Assembly (NCBI RefSeq): GCF_036088315.1
Contig: NZ_CP107996.1
Coordinates: forward strand, 5,637,001 to 5,701,000
DNA length: 64,000 nt
Origin: Streptomyces sp. NBC_00344
Lineage (GTDB): Bacteria > Actinomycetota > Actinomycetes > Streptomycetales > Streptomycetaceae
Direction: 5' to 3'
Shown: positions 44,169 through 52,739 of the stretch, piece after piece
Numbering within the stretch: the first letter of the stretch is position 1
Layout of the letters: every line of letters starts with the position of its first letter
Notes under the pieces: model-generated
Told to the model about the DNA's origin: nothing
What the model saw: only the letters and a program-made list of their open reading frames with translations
The model's database searches: none
Position numbers and translations under genes: made by a program

Positions 44169-45320
44169 ATGAATCTGGAGCTCAGTGAGGAGCAGTCCGC
44201 GGTACGGCAGCTCGCCAGGGACTTCACCGACCGCGAGATCACCCCGCACGTCGTCGAGTGGGACCGCGCCGAGAGCGTCGACCGCGGCATCGTCAAGAAG
44301 CTCGGAGCGCTGGGCTTCCTCGGCCTGACCATCGGCGAGGAGTACGGCGGCTCGGGCGGCGACCACCTGGCCTACTGCCTCGTCACCGAGGAGCTCGGCC
44401 GCGGGGACTCGTCGGTGCGCGGCATCGTCTCGGTCTCCCTCGGCCTGGTGGCCAAGACCATCGCGTACTGGGGCGACGAGGAGCAGAAGCAGCGCTGGCT
44501 GCCCGGCCTCACCTCCGGTGATCTGGTCGGCTGCTTCGGTCTCACCGAGCCGGGCACCGGCTCCGACGCGGGCAACCTCTCGACCAGGGCCGTCCGCGAT
44601 GGTGACGACTACGTCATCAACGGCTCCAAGATGTTCATCACCAACGGCACCTGGGCCGATGTGGTGCTCCTGTTCGCCCGCTCCACCGACGCGCCCGGCC
44701 ACAAGGGCGTGTCCGCCTTCCTGGTGCCCACGGACACACCTGGCCTCGGCCGCCGCACCATTCACGGCAAGCTCGGACTGCGGGGGCAGGCCACCGCGGA
44801 GTTGACCTTCGAGGACGTGAGGGTCCCGGCTTCCGCCATGCTGGCGCCGGAGGGCAAGGGTTTCTCGGTGGCGATGTCGGCCCTGGCCAAGGGGCGGATG
44901 TCGGTGGCCGCGGGCTGTGTCGGGATCGCCCAGGCCGCCCTCGACTGCGCCCTGAGGTACGCGGGCGAGCGCGAGCAGTTCGGCAAGCCCATCGCCGGCC
45001 ACCAACTCGTCCAGGAGCTGATCACCGACATCTCGGTGGATGTGGACGCCGCCAGGCTGCTGACCTGGCGGGTCGCCGATCTGATCGACCGCGGCGAACC
45101 TTTTGTCACCGAGGCGTCGAAGGCGAAGCTCTTCGCCTCCGAGGCCGCGGTACGGGCGGCGAACAACGCGCTCCAGGTGTTCGGCGGCTACGGATACATC
45201 GACGAGTACCCGGCGGGCAAGCTGCTGCGTGACGCCCGCGTGATGACGCTCTACGAAGGCACCAGCCAGATCCAGAAGCTGGTCATCGGGCGGGCGCTCA
45301 CCGGGGTTTCGGCCTTCTGA
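44169..45320 (+). CDS. acyl-CoA dehydrogenase
   Basis: A 383-aa flavoprotein of the short-chain acyl-CoA dehydrogenase type. CFGLTEPGTGSDAGNLSTRAV binds FAD and substrate; the catalytic Glu should be in the YEGTSQIQKLVIGRAL segment; NALQVFGGYGYIDEYPAGKLLRDARVMTLYEG is typical. Full length. ATG 44169 has GAGG 8 nt upstream. It catalyses the first beta-oxidation step or a branched-chain step. Divergent from the TetR gene with the shared palindrome, so its expression is probably TetR-controlled. Confidence 0.93.
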   Translation: MNLELSEEQSAVRQLARDFTDREITPHVVEWDRAESVDRGIVKKLGALGFLGLTIGEEYGGSGGDHLAYCLVTEELGRGDSSVRGIVSVSLGLVAKTIAYWGDEEQKQRWLPGLTSGDLVGCFGLTEPGTGSDAGNLSTRAVRDGDDYVINGSKMFITNGTWADVVLLFARSTDAPGHKGVSAFLVPTDTPGLGRRTIHGKLGLRGQATAELTFEDVRVPASAMLAPEGKGFSVAMSALAKGRMSVAAGCVGIAQAALDCALRYAGEREQFGKPIAGHQLVQELITDISVDVDAARLLTWRVADLIDRGEPFVTEASKAKLFASEAAVRAANNALQVFGGYGYIDEYPAGKLLRDARVMTLYEGTSQIQKLVIGRALTGVSAF

Positions 45321-45401
45321 AGCGCTCCAGGCCGTTCTGAGTACCCGAGCTGAGTATCCGGGCGGATGTGGCACCTGCCGCATCCGCCCGATGCTGTTCC
45401 C

Positions 45402-45689
45402 ATGAGTGACACACCGGTAAAGCAGCAGAACACGGCGGCGTACTACGGGCAGGCCGTCGCGTCGTTCGCCATCGCACTTGCCGCCATGACACTGGGGGTA
45501 CTGAATCTGGATGTCGATGTGTGGGTCCGGGCCTTCCTCGGCCTCGGTCTCCTCTACCTCACCACTTCCGCCTTCACTCTCGCCAAGGTCGTCAGGGACC
45601 GCCAGGAGGCCGGACAGATCGTGAGCCGGGTCGACCAGGCCCGGCTGGAGAAGCTGCTCGCCGAGCACGACCCCTTCCAGAAGCTCTGA
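45402..45689 (+). CDS. YiaA/YiaB-family inner membrane protein
   Basis: A 95-aa protein with the two-helix YiaAB domain: AYYGQAVASFAIALAAMTLGVLNL and VWVRAFLGLGLLYLTTSAFTLAKVVRDRQE. Both ends are predicted cytoplasmic, with a charged C-terminal tail. No function is established for the family. Start ATG 45402; a start at 45366 has no better site. Confidence 0.85.
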   Translation: MSDTPVKQQNTAAYYGQAVASFAIALAAMTLGVLNLDVDVWVRAFLGLGLLYLTTSAFTLAKVVRDRQEAGQIVSRVDQARLEKLLAEHDPFQKL

Positions 45690-45784
45690 ACCAGGGGCGG
45701 GCTCCCCTACCCGCCGGAAGGGCCGAGCCCGCTCCCGGGCGCGGATCCCTCCGGGCGGCGCCGGGATGGCCCGGGGCTTCCCCT

Positions 45785-45797
45785 AAGCGCTTGCTCA
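45785..45797. promoter_or_regulatory. CAAGCGCTTG-type operator, copy 1
   Basis: AAGCGCTTGCTCA, identical over 13 bp to a site at 47007. It lies 50 bp upstream of the TetR gene at 45847, consistent with autoregulation. Confidence 0.65.
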
Positions 45798-45846
45798 CCT
45801 TCGGGGTATGGTGTGCGTCCTGCACCACGGGCGGAAGGGGCGAGCA

Positions 45847-46473
45847 ATGAGCACGGCGGAGGAGAGGTCCGGCGGCGACGACATGCCGTGGGCCGAGGTC
45901 GGCCCCGAGGCCGCCAGGCGGCTGCTCGTCGCCGCGGTCGAGGCCTTCGCCGAACGCGGCTACCACGCGACGACGACCCGCGACATCGCGGGCCGCGCGG
46001 GGATGAGCCCGGCCGCCCTCTACATCCACTACAAGACCAAGGAAGAGCTGCTCCACCGGATCAGCCGGATCGGGCACGAGAAGGCCCTGGAGATCCTGGA
46101 GACGGCGGCGAACAGCACCGGCACCGCTGCGGACCGGCTCGCCGCGGCCGTACGTTCCTTCGTCCGCTGGCACGCCGGACATCACACCACCGCGCGCGTG
46201 GTGCAGTACGAACTCGACGCACTCGGCGAGGAACACCGCACGGAGATCATCGAACTGCGCAGGCGCAGCGACGCGGCGGTTCGCGGCATCATCGACGACG
46301 GCGTCGCGGCGGGGGAGTTCGACGTTCCCTACGTCCCCGGCACCGCGCTCGCCGTGCTGTCGCTCTGCATCGATGTGGCGCGCTGGTTCAATGTGGAGGG
46401 CCGCAGAACGCCGGACGAGGTCGGCGCGTTCTACGCCGACCTCGTGCTGCGCATGGTCTCCGCCCGCAAGTGA
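45847..46473 (+). CDS. TetR-family regulator, KstR-like
   Basis: A 208-aa TetR repressor with DNA-binding domain at about 20-68 (EAARRLLVAAVEAFAERGYHATTTRDIAGRAGMSPAALYIHYKTKEELLHRI) and a helical ligand domain (VRWHAGHHTTARVVQYELDALGEEHRTEIIELRR) similar to actinobacterial regulators of lipid catabolism. ATG 45847 matches a GGAAGGGG upstream. It converges on the MaoC gene and shares an operator motif with that gene's promoter (47007), so it probably represses both. Confidence 0.85.
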   Translation: MSTAEERSGGDDMPWAEVGPEAARRLLVAAVEAFAERGYHATTTRDIAGRAGMSPAALYIHYKTKEELLHRISRIGHEKALEILETAANSTGTAADRLAAAVRSFVRWHAGHHTTARVVQYELDALGEEHRTEIIELRRRSDAAVRGIIDDGVAAGEFDVPYVPGTALAVLSLCIDVARWFNVEGRRTPDEVGAFYADLVLRMVSARK

Positions 46474-46512
46474 CCTGAAAGGCCCCGGGCGATGGACCCC
46501 GGAGGCGGCCGC

Positions 46513-46974
46513 TCAGAAGTAGTAGCGGGAGACCGACTCCGCCACGCACACCGGCTTGTCGCCGCCCTCGCGCTCGACCGTGATGGCGGCGGTGACCTGG
46601 ATACCACCGCCCGCCTCGGAGACGTCGGTCAGTACACCCGTCGCCCGCAGGCGGGAGCCGACCGGCACGGTGGCGGGGAAACGCACCTTGTTGGACCCGT
46701 AGTTGATGCCCATCTTGATGCCCTCGACCCGCAGGATCTGCGGGACCAGCGTCGGCAGCAGGGACAGCGTCAGATAGCCGTGCGCGATGGTCGTCCCGAA
46801 CGGCCCCGCCGCGGCTTTCTCCGGATCCACATGGATCCACTGGTGGTCACCGGTGGCGTCCGCGAACAGATCGATCCGCTTCTGGTCGATCTCCAGCCAG
46901 TCGCTGTGTCCCAGCTGATCGCCGATACCGGCGCGCAGTTCCTCGGCGGACGAGTAGATCTTCGGCTCTGCCAT
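46513..46974 (-). CDS. MaoC-family (R)-specific enoyl-CoA hydratase / dehydratase
   Basis: A 153-aa hot-dog fold hydratase. The hydratase-2 motif is FADATGDHQWIHVDPEKAAAGPFGTTIAHGYLTLSLLP, where D-x4-H supplies the catalytic Asp and His. Single-domain size is typical of MaoC-like dehydratases (about 150). It hydrates trans-2-enoyl-CoA. Its promoter region carries the CAAGCGCTTG site, 33 bp upstream of the start. Confidence 0.9.
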   Translation of the reverse strand: MAEPKIYSSAEELRAGIGDQLGHSDWLEIDQKRIDLFADATGDHQWIHVDPEKAAAGPFGTTIAHGYLTLSLLPTLVPQILRVEGIKMGINYGSNKVRFPATVPVGSRLRATGVLTDVSEAGGGIQVTAAITVEREGGDKPVCVAESVSRYYF

Positions 46975-47006
46975 GTTCGTGATCCTGCCTTCCCAACGGA
47001 GTGTCC

Positions 47007-47019
47007 AAGCGCTTGCTCA
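47007..47019. promoter_or_regulatory. CAAGCGCTTG-type operator, copy 2
   Basis: AAGCGCTTGCTCA within CAAGCGCTTG (perfect 10-bp palindrome, 47006-47015). It lies between the divergent MaoC gene (start 46974) and soxR (start 47086), nearer to MaoC. Confidence 0.65.
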
Positions 47020-47085
47020 GCATCGTCGGGCGTGCCCTGTCCTGTCAACGACCGGCTGTCCGAAGGGCGCAGTAGGGTTCGGGGA

Positions 47086-47556
47086 GTGCCGCAGATTCCA
47101 GAGAAGATCAATGAACTCACGGTCGGCCAGTTGTCCGCGCGGAGCGGGGCCGCCGTTTCCGCCCTTCACTTCTACGAGTCGAAGGGGTTGATCAGCAGCC
47201 GCAGGACCAGCGGCAACCAGCGCCGCTACAGCCGTGACGCGTTACGCCGTGTCGCATTCGTACGCGCGGCGCAGCGCGTCGGTATCCCACTGGCGACGAT
47301 CCGGGGCGCGCTCGCCGAGCTGCCCGATGAACGCACCCCCAACCGCGAGGACTGGGCCCGGCTCTCCGCCGCATGGCGCGCGGAACTCGACCAGCGCATC
47401 AGCCAGCTCGGCCGGCTCCGTGACCACCTCACCGACTGCATCGGCTGTGGCTGCCTGTCGTTGGAGACCTGTGTGCTCTCCAACCCGGACGACGTCTTCG
47501 GAGAGCGGATCTCCGGCTCGAAACTGCTCCCGGAACGCCGTGAACCGTCGGTGTGA
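47086..47556 (+). CDS. soxR: redox-sensing transcriptional activator SoxR
   Basis: A 156-aa MerR-family [2Fe-2S] regulator. The winged helix region is ELTVGQLSARSGAAVSALHFYESKGLI..RRTSGNQRRYSRDALRRVAFVRAAQRVGIPLATI; the cluster cysteines are C118, C121, C123 and C129 in CIGCGCLSLETC, the SoxR spacing C-x2-C-x-C-x5-C. In Streptomyces SoxR responds to redox-active secondary metabolites such as actinorhodin rather than to superoxide alone. The GTG at 47086 follows GGGG and is the first reasonable start. No target promoter was recognised in the window. Confidence 0.93.
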   Translation: MPQIPEKINELTVGQLSARSGAAVSALHFYESKGLISSRRTSGNQRRYSRDALRRVAFVRAAQRVGIPLATIRGALAELPDERTPNREDWARLSAAWRAELDQRISQLGRLRDHLTDCIGCGCLSLETCVLSNPDDVFGERISGSKLLPERREPSV

Positions 47557-47725
47557 GCCTTCGCCACCGGCGACTGCCCGTACGCCGTGCCGCCCGGCGG
47601 CGCCCTGTGCCCGAGCACCGCAGGGGATTGCTCGATCACCCTTCAGGGCAAGCGGCTTGGAGCCGGTGCCGCCGGATTCTGCCGGTGCCGTCGGATGTCG
47701 GTGCGGCCCCATCCGGGCCGCCGGC

Positions 47726-48337
47726 TCAGGCGGCCGAAGCGAGTTCCTTGTGGCGCCCCTTCCTGGCGCGTGCCAGGGCTGACGGTGTGAGGACCGGCTG
47801 CGGCACCAGAATGCCGCACCGGGCGCAGACGGGGCCGGACCACGCCTCCGGCGCGGCCCCGGGGGTCCAGGTGATCGTCTTCTCCGTGCACACCGGGCAG
47901 CAGGTGCCCGGGCCGGACCGAAGGGCGGAAATCAGCCGCAGCAGAACGTCGGCCAGTGGCCACGAAGGGTGCACGGCGGGGTCGGCGCACCACACCACTC
48001 CGCACCCGCCCCAGGTGCGCCGGTGCCAGTCGTCGAAGGGTCCGGGGCGGCGCAGCCCCGCGTGCTTCTCGCGCTTGCGGCGTTCGGCGAACCCGGCCTC
48101 GTAGGCCAGCCAGACGCTCCGCGCCTCTTCCAGTTCATCGAGCGCGGCCATCAGCCGCGCCGGATCGGGGGCCCGGTCCTCGGGCTCGATGTGATGCCTG
48201 GCACACAGATGGTCCCAGGTCGCCCTGTGTCCGTAAGGCGCAAACCTCTCCAGGCACTTGCGCAGCGAATACCGCCGCAGGGCAAGGTCGTGGTGAGGGT
48301 CGCGCACCTCTCTCGCGAGGCTCCGAAAACCGGCCAT
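47726..48337 (-). CDS. uncharacterised protein with C-terminal zinc-ribbon-like cysteines
   Basis: A 203-aa cytoplasmic protein starting MAGFRSLAREVRDPHHDLALRRYSLRKCLERFAPYGHRATWDHLCARHHI, preceded by GGAGGTGG at 8 nt. The first 130 residues are charged and helical. The C-terminal part has CCPVC followed 24 residues later by CARC, which could bind zinc as a ribbon. I do not recognise the family. Codon use is normal. It converges on soxR with a 169-bp gap and diverges from the acylase gene. Confidence 0.6.
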   Translation of the reverse strand: MAGFRSLAREVRDPHHDLALRRYSLRKCLERFAPYGHRATWDHLCARHHIEPEDRAPDPARLMAALDELEEARSVWLAYEAGFAERRKREKHAGLRRPGPFDDWHRRTWGGCGVVWCADPAVHPSWPLADVLLRLISALRSGPGTCCPVCTEKTITWTPGAAPEAWSGPVCARCGILVPQPVLTPSALARARKGRHKELASAA

Positions 48338-48478
48338 CGCACTGCCACCTCCGTCGCTGGTACTTCGGCGTCATGGAATGGACGTACAGCTACCCGATTC
48401 GGCTCCATCGAAATTCGGATGGCACCCATTACTCAAGTGCCGGTGCGTCTTCCCCGACGCCCGTGTGGTGATTCGGAA

Positions 48479-48499
48479 AAGGTGACGCATGTTCACCTT
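48479..48499. promoter_or_regulatory. inverted repeat upstream of the penicillin acylase gene
   Basis: AAGGTGA-N7-TCACCTT, a perfect 7-bp inverted repeat 58 bp upstream of the acylase start; a further half-site TCACCT is at 48509-48514. Likely an operator; the regulator is unknown. Confidence 0.6.
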
Positions 48500-48556
48500 A
48501 CTGACGGGTCACCTCGCCAGTAACGTCCGGGCATCGGCCTCCCCCCAGGAGCATTC

Positions 48557-51331
48557 ATGCGACGACGCACCGGAAAGCTCAGAACTGCCATAGCCGTAGC
48601 GGTGTTGGCGCTCGGCGCGGGCCTCTTGGCACCGCTGCCGCAGGCGACCGCCGCGGACACGGACCCCACCGACTACTGCCACAGCCAGTGCAACGACATC
48701 CTGCCGCCCGGTGAGAACGGCAACGCCACTCTCGCCGACATCCTCGCCAACCGGGCACTCGGCACCCGTCCCGCCCACAGCGCCGATCAGCTCGGACCTT
48801 ACGACGCGCTGCCGGCGGGTGCCTCATCCCTCACCGACTCCACACTCAACACCTTTTTCAACGATGCCTCGTTCGGGGTCCCCGCCGGGCAGGTCGCCTC
48901 GGTGACCAAGCCGCGTGACGATGTCAGCATCACGAGGGACAAGAAGACCGGCGTGCCGCACATCAAGGGCACCACGCGCTACGGAACCGAATTCGGCGCC
49001 GGCTACGCGGCCGGGCAGGACAGGCTCTGGCTGATGGATCTCTTCCGTCACATCGGCCGCGGCGAGCTCACCTCCTTCGCCGGCGGCGCCCTCGCCAACC
49101 AGGGCCTCGAGCAGGAGTTCTGGCCGCAGGCGCCGTACACCGAGCAGGACCTCCAGGCCCAGGCCGACACGATCGCGGCGGGCAGCGCACGCGGCAAGCA
49201 GGCCATGGACGACGCGCAGGCCTACATCGACGGCATCAACGCCTACCGGCAGAAGTCCAAGGACGGCCGCTACTTCCCCGGCGAGTACGTCCTCACCGGC
49301 AAGATCAACGCGATCACCAACGCCGGTGAGATCGAGCCGTTCAAGATCACCGACATGATCGCGCTGGCCTCGGTCGTCGGCGCGCTCTTCGGCGGCGGAG
49401 GCGGCGGCGAGGTCCAGGCCGCGATCTCGCTGCTGTCCGCCCAGCAGAAGTACGGTGTCACCGAGGGCAGCAAGGTCTGGGAGTCCTTCCGGGAGCGCAA
49501 CGATCCCGAGGCGACCCTGACCATCCACGACGGGGCTTCCTTCCCCTACGCGGGCAAGCCGGCGAACCCCAGGGGCGCCGCGATGCCGGACCCGGGCTCG
49601 GTCAAGGCCGAACCGCTGGTGTACGACAGGACGGGCGGTGCCGCCACCGGTGCCAAAGCCCCGGTCGACGCACCGAAGAAGCTCAGGCCGGCCCAGGGCA
49701 TGTACGACGACGGCGTGCTGCCGGCCAACCTCTTCAGCAGCAAGAAGGGCATGTCCAACGCGCTGGTCGTCTCCGGCAAACACACGGCCGGCGGGAACCC
49801 GGTCGCCGTGTTCGGTCCGCAGACCGGCTACTTCCTGCCGCAGCTGCTGATGCTCCAGGAGCTCCAGGGCCCGGGGATCAGCGCCCGCGGTGTCTCCTTC
49901 GCGGGTGTGGGCATGTACATCCAGCTCGGCAGGGGCCAGGACTACGCGTGGAGCGCCACATCGGCCGGCCAGGACATCACGGACACCTATGCGGTGGAGC
50001 TCTGCCAGGACGACACCCACTACCTCTACCGGGGAGTCTGCACCCCGATGGAGAAGATGGAGCGCACCAACTCCTGGAAACCCACCGTCGCGGACTCCAC
50101 GGCCGCCGGCTCCTACCGGATGCAGGTCTGGAGAACCAACTACGGCATCGTCACGCACCGGGCGACCGTCGGCGGCAAGGCCGTCGCGTACACGGCGCTG
50201 CGCAGCACGTACGGGCACGAGGCGGATTCCATCGTCGGCTTCCAGATGCTCAACGACCCGTCGTACGTGACGGACGCGAAGTCCTTCCAGCAGGCCGCTT
50301 CCCACATCGGGTACACCTTCAACTGGTTCTACGCGGACTCCCGTGAGGCCGCGTACTTCAACAGCGGTATGAACCCGGTGCGCGCCGACGGTGTGGACGC
50401 CTCGCTGCCGGTCAAGGCCGAGCAGGCCTACGAGTGGAAGGGATTCGACCCCGTCGCCCACACCACCGACCTGACCCCGGACACACAGCATCCGCAGTCG
50501 GTCGGCCAGGACTACTACGTCTCCTGGAACAACAAGCAGGCCAAGGACTACACGTCGGCCGGCTTCGGCAACGGATCGGTGCACCGCGTCGATCTGCTCG
50601 GTGACCGGGTGGCGGGACTGGTGGCCAAGGGCGGCGTCACACGTGCCGCGCTCACCCGCGCCATGGCGGATGCCGCCGTCACCGATCTGCGCGGCGAGGA
50701 CGTGCTGCCCGAACTGCTCGACGTCGTACGGAGCCGGCCGGTCACCGATCCCGCGGAGGCGAAGGCGGTCGAGCAGCTGGAGGCCTGGGTGGCCGACGGC
50801 GCCCAGCGCAAGGAGAACGCCCAGAGTTCGCACGTCTACACCCACCCGGACGCGGTGCGGATCATGGACGCCTGGTGGCCGCTGCTCGTGGCAGCGGAGT
50901 TCAAGCCGGGGCTCGGGGATGATCTCTACTCCGCGCTGGCGGACAATCTCTCCGTCGACGAGTCCCCGTCCGCCGGACACGGGCCCACCGGTGCGCACGC
51001 CGGATCGGCGTTCCAGTACGGCTGGTGGAGCTATGTCGACAAGGACATCCGTGCGGTCCTGGGCCGTCCTGTCCAGGGCAAGCTGGGCAGGACCTACTGC
51101 GGAGGCGGCGAGTTGAGCGCCTGCCGGGACGCCCTGCTCTCCACCCTCGCGCAGGCGGCGGCCAGGACCCCGGCACAGGTGTATCCCGGCGATGACAACT
51201 GCGACGCCGGTGACCAGTGGTGCTCGGACGCGATCATCCAGCGTCCGCTGGGCGGCCTGCAGTTCTGGCCGATCCAGTGGCAGAACCGGCCGACCTACCA
51301 GCAGGTCGTCGAGTTCCCCTCGCACCGCTAG
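48557..51331 (+). CDS. secreted penicillin acylase family amidase
   Basis: A 924-aa Ntn-hydrolase proenzyme. A signal peptide spans residues 1-33. The alpha chain follows, and autocleavage before S400 (KKGM|SNALVV) would create the beta chain whose N-terminal Ser is nucleophile and base; GKHTAGGNPVAVFGPQTGY after it is a family landmark. The length exceeds typical penicillin G acylases (about 840) and resembles Streptomyces acyl-homoserine lactone/aculeacin acylases and related proteins. It could hydrolyse amide bonds of beta-lactams, lipopeptides or signal lactones. AGGAGC lies 6 nt before ATG 48557. Confidence 0.9.
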   Translation: MRRRTGKLRTAIAVAVLALGAGLLAPLPQATAADTDPTDYCHSQCNDILPPGENGNATLADILANRALGTRPAHSADQLGPYDALPAGASSLTDSTLNTFFNDASFGVPAGQVASVTKPRDDVSITRDKKTGVPHIKGTTRYGTEFGAGYAAGQDRLWLMDLFRHIGRGELTSFAGGALANQGLEQEFWPQAPYTEQDLQAQADTIAAGSARGKQAMDDAQAYIDGINAYRQKSKDGRYFPGEYVLTGKINAITNAGEIEPFKITDMIALASVVGALFGGGGGGEVQAAISLLSAQQKYGVTEGSKVWESFRERNDPEATLTIHDGASFPYAGKPANPRGAAMPDPGSVKAEPLVYDRTGGAATGAKAPVDAPKKLRPAQGMYDDGVLPANLFSSKKGMSNALVVSGKHTAGGNPVAVFGPQTGYFLPQLLMLQELQGPGISARGVSFAGVGMYIQLGRGQDYAWSATSAGQDITDTYAVELCQDDTHYLYRGVCTPMEKMERTNSWKPTVADSTAAGSYRMQVWRTNYGIVTHRATVGGKAVAYTALRSTYGHEADSIVGFQMLNDPSYVTDAKSFQQAASHIGYTFNWFYADSREAAYFNSGMNPVRADGVDASLPVKAEQAYEWKGFDPVAHTTDLTPDTQHPQSVGQDYYVSWNNKQAKDYTSAGFGNGSVHRVDLLGDRVAGLVAKGGVTRAALTRAMADAAVTDLRGEDVLPELLDVVRSRPVTDPAEAKAVEQLEAWVADGAQRKENAQSSHVYTHPDAVRIMDAWWPLLVAAEFKPGLGDDLYSALADNLSVDESPSAGHGPTGAHAGSAFQYGWWSYVDKDIRAVLGRPVQGKLGRTYCGGGELSACRDALLSTLAQAAARTPAQVYPGDDNCDAGDQWCSDAIIQRPLGGLQFWPIQWQNRPTYQQVVEFPSHR

Positions 51332-51340
51332 TCGACCGGA

Positions 51341-51368
51341 GGCCGGGCGGGCGTCTTCCCGCCCGGCC
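51341..51368. terminator. bidirectional terminator between acylase and NamZ-type genes
   Basis: GGCCGGGCGGG (51341-51351) pairs perfectly with CCCGCCCGGCC (51358-51368), 11 bp with loop CGTCTT, between convergent stops. Confidence 0.8.
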
Positions 51369-51379
51369 ACCGGCGCGGC

Positions 51380-52621
51380 TCAGCGGTAGGCCAGATACTT
51401 CTTCCGCGTCGCCCGGAAGGCGGCGAGCTCGCCCTGCCAGGCAGCCACCACCTCGTCGGTCCGGGCGCCCGCGTCGATCATGGTGCGTACCCGGGCGGAG
51501 CCGGTCAGCTTGTCGATCCAGTTGTCCGGCCGCCAGGCGAAGCCGTCCCACACCTGTTTCGCGGTCACCAGCATGGCGATGGCCGTACGCACCGGGTCGA
51601 ACGACTCTCGGTCCTGGACGTGGAGCTGGACACCGCCGACGGTCTTGCCCTCGAACTTCGAGAAGGTCGGCGCGAAGTACGCCTCCCGGAAGAGGACGCC
51701 GGGCAGCTCCAGCGCATTGACGGCGGCCGCCCACTTCCGGTCGATGCCGTCGGCGCCCAGCAGTTCGAACGGCCGGGTGGTGCCCCGCCCCTCGGAGAGG
51801 TTGGTGCCTTCGAAGAGACAGGTCCCCGCATACACGAGTGCGGTGTCCGGTGTCGGCATGTTCGGGCTCGGCGGTACCCAGGGCAGACCGGTCGCGTCGA
51901 AGAAGTCACCGCGCCGCCATCCCGTCATCCCGACGGTCTCGAGTTCGACCGGCTTCGCCAGGAACTCCCCGTTGAAGAGACGCGCGAGCTCCGTGACCGT
52001 CATGCCGTGCGCCTGCGAGACCGGCTGCCGCCCGACGAAGGTCGCGAACTCCTTGTGCAGTACGGGGCCGAGAGCGGCCCGGCCGGTGACCGGGTTCGGC
52101 CGGTCCAGGACCACGAAGCGCTTGCCGGCCAGCGCGGCTGCCTCCATGCAGTCGTAGAGCGTCCAGATGTAGGTGTAGAAGCGGGCGCCCGCGTCCTGGA
52201 TGTCGAAGACCACCGTGTCGACGCCCGAGGCGGTGAAGATGTCGGCCAGCGGCTGTCCGCTCCGTGTGTAGGTGTCGTACACCGGCAGCCCGGTCGCCGG
52301 GTCGTCGTAGCGTCCCTCCGAGCCGCCCGCCTGGGCGGTTCCGCGGAAACCGTGCTCGGGGCCGAACACGGCGACCAGATTCACCCGTTCGTCGGCGTGC
52401 ATGACGTCCACGATGTGCTGAACGGCGTGGTTGATTCCGGTCGGATTCGTGACGACGCCGACCTTCTCCCCGTCGAGCAGCCGGTAGCCGTCCGCCGCCA
52501 GCCGGTCGAAGCCGGTACGCACCCGGCCGTGTGCGGGTTGTGCGGACGCCGGGCCCGTCGTGGCCGCAGCGATCCCCACAGCACCGCCCGCGGCCAGCAG
52601 CCCCCGCCTGGACAAGTTCAT
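51380..52621 (-). CDS. DUF1343 exo-beta-N-acetylmuramidase, NamZ-type (GH171)
   Basis: A 413-aa secreted enzyme. A twin-arginine signal (NLSRRGLLAAGG, then hydrophobic) directs Tat export. The DUF1343 core includes EKVGVVTNPTGI, NLVAVFGPEHGFRG (with a Glu expected in catalysis), VVFDIQDAGARFYTYIWTL and FVGRQPVSQAHGMTVTELA, together with WVPPSPNMPTPDTALVY. The family includes NamZ, which releases N-acetylmuramic acid from muropeptide-derived glycans in wall turnover. GGAGGT stands 6 nt before ATG 52621. A longer in-frame start at 52897 overlaps the divergent SDR operon and is rejected. Confidence 0.85.
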   Translation of the reverse strand: MNLSRRGLLAAGGAVGIAAATTGPASAQPAHGRVRTGFDRLAADGYRLLDGEKVGVVTNPTGINHAVQHIVDVMHADERVNLVAVFGPEHGFRGTAQAGGSEGRYDDPATGLPVYDTYTRSGQPLADIFTASGVDTVVFDIQDAGARFYTYIWTLYDCMEAAALAGKRFVVLDRPNPVTGRAALGPVLHKEFATFVGRQPVSQAHGMTVTELARLFNGEFLAKPVELETVGMTGWRRGDFFDATGLPWVPPSPNMPTPDTALVYAGTCLFEGTNLSEGRGTTRPFELLGADGIDRKWAAAVNALELPGVLFREAYFAPTFSKFEGKTVGGVQLHVQDRESFDPVRTAIAMLVTAKQVWDGFAWRPDNWIDKLTGSARVRTMIDAGARTDEVVAAWQGELAAFRATRKKYLAYR

Positions 52622-52690
52622 CGGGATACCTCCATGATCTCGCCGTCTGTCATGGCCACGCAGGCTAGTCCTCCCCCCTTCCCTAGTTAC

Positions 52691-52708
52691 ATACCGACTG
52701 GTTAGTCT
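52691..52708. promoter_or_regulatory. ATGCCGACC-type TetR operator, copy B (half match)
   Basis: ATACCGACTGGTTAGTCT lies 32 bp before the SDR start. Its left half ATACCGAC matches the palindrome arms ATACCGAC-N2-GTCGGTAT deduced from 58164 and 35573; the right half is degenerate. As the first site of the operon encoding the TetR at 55197, it fits autoregulation. Confidence 0.5.
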
Positions 52709-52739
52709 GCTGGTGCATTCAATGGAGAGGCAGGTCCTG

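Noticed and set aside
46480..46512. Possible terminator between TetR and MaoC genes
   Set aside because: Only a 5-bp stem (CCGGG/CCCGG) is seen, too weak to list.
48824..51370. 848-codon minus-strand frame opposite the penicillin acylase
   Set aside because: Shadow frame; the acylase has signal peptide, catalytic Ser and ribosome binding site.
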